From the NCBI RefSeq assembly GCF_040802235.1, contig NC_133167.1, forward strand, positions 17,228,501 through 17,292,500: 64,000 nucleotides of DNA. Reading direction: 5' to 3'. Every line of letters starts with the position of its first letter. Within the stretch, counting starts at the first letter, position 1. The stretch is from Manis javanica (Eukaryota; Chordata; Mammalia; Pholidota; Manidae). The notes below the pieces were generated by a model that was given only the letters and a program-made list of their open reading frames with translations, was not told the origin of the DNA and searched no databases. Both the position numbers and the translations under genes were made by a program. Shown here piece after piece: positions 63,054 to 64,000 of the stretch.

Positions 63054-64000
63054 GCCCAGGACACTGGCCAGTGTGAGGGGTAGTGGGGGAGGGGCAGGTG
63101 GAAAAGGATTAAGGGGAGGGATTGCCCCGCACCACCTCTCCAGGGAGGAGGAGCCTGGCTGCCCTTCATCTTGAGGCCAGCCCTCACTGACCCCAATCTC
63201 ACAGTAGCTCTAAAAGGAAAACCCAAGGCGTATCTGAGTTGCAGTGCTTCATGAATCACTGCTTTTCATTCTGGTCGGTTCGCTCTGCATGTTACACAGC
63301 TGTTGGCCCTTATTTCATCTGGCCCCTTTCCATGGTGTCTGTTTCCACTAGCCTGCATCTGTGTCTCTGCATCCTGCCTCGAAAGGCACTCAGTTTAGCA
63401 CTGTGACACAGGGAAAAGAAAAAAGACAGGATGGGAAAGAAGGAAGGTGAGGAAAAAGGAAAGAGGAATCTTAAAAGTGTAGAGGGATAGGTTAGTATCT
63501 ATGCATATATCACTTGCTTAATACTGACGGAATGCATACGTGAATGCATGAAACCATTCATTCATTCTTCATTTATATTCATTCACTCTATGAGCAGTCG
63601 TTCGGCACCTCCACACAAGGACACATGGGCATGTTCATAAAGGTGTCTGTCAAGATGAAGCAGACTCATGGTGTGTGAGAATCAAGGAGAAAAGAGGAAC
63701 ACAAGACCAGAAAGACACCCATCTGGGAAAGGAATGTAATGAGTTTCTTACAAGGGTAAGTAAATAGGCAGCTGAAACAGAAATGAAAATGGAGGAAAGC
63801 GTGAGGTAGAACAAGGACGTGGGACAAACATCATGATTAATTTTTCTTCCCTATAATGAAAAATGCTGAGATATAAATAGTAGAGTAAGAACAGGAGGGA
63901 CCCCATCTTAAGGCTAAGATTCCATTTGAAAACCAGGGAGTTAGGGGGTAATGATTCCCAACATTTTATGGTGTTAAGCCACCAACCAAACCTATCGTAA
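63054..64000. other. PLCD4 upstream flank
   Basis: No gene, RNA gene or well-preserved repeat is recognised. A short CATT-rich stretch lies near 63555-63590. Confidence 0.45.

Overview
This is nuclear DNA from a placental mammal. It holds intron-split vertebrate genes, GC-rich bidirectional promoters, and many ancient MIR, L2, hAT and L1 relics. Five orthologues lie in the order STK36(-), RNF25(+), BCS1L(-), ZNF142(+), PLCD4(-), which as I recall is the human chromosome 2q35 block read from the opposite strand. I see no Alu, B1/B2, bovine tRNA-type or carnivore Lys-tRNA SINE, so primates, rodents, ruminants and carnivores are unlikely. Several 5'-truncated L1 copies share a 3' UTR that I cannot tie firmly to one order; a laurasiatherian such as a pangolin is only a guess.

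Layout. 1-13.5 kb: 5' half of STK36 (minus), from the start codon to codon 588 of about 1,315; the rest lies left of the window. 13.2-13.9 kb: shared CpG-rich promoter with ETS sites and an X-box-like motif. 13.8-20.4 kb: RNF25 complete. 20.9-23.4 kb (5' leader to about 24.6 kb): BCS1L complete, tail to tail with RNF25. 24.5-25.4 kb: second bidirectional promoter. 25-41.6 kb: ZNF142 complete, including a skippable 600-bp zinc-finger exon and a 2.9-kb zinc-finger exon. 42.8-63.0 kb: PLCD4 complete on the minus strand, tail to tail with ZNF142, with a first noncoding exon near 62.9 kb. 63.1-64 kb: upstream flank with no gene seen.

The genes are not one pathway. STK36 is a Fused-family kinase of motile cilia and Hedgehog signalling; RNF25 is an RWD-RING E3 ubiquitin ligase; BCS1L is the AAA ATPase that installs the Rieske protein in mitochondrial complex III; ZNF142 is a C2H2 nuclear protein; PLCD4 is a phosphoinositide phospholipase C. 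Their link is architectural: two head-to-head promoters and two convergent 3' ends.

All reading frames I joined are open and splice phases agree throughout. The one exception is the PLCD4 PH-to-EF-hand junction, where the expected splice acceptor is not AG. I found no novel gene system; the best leads are that splice site, the X-box-like promoter motif, a MIR-derived candidate ZNF142 leader exon, and several nested or tandem repeats.
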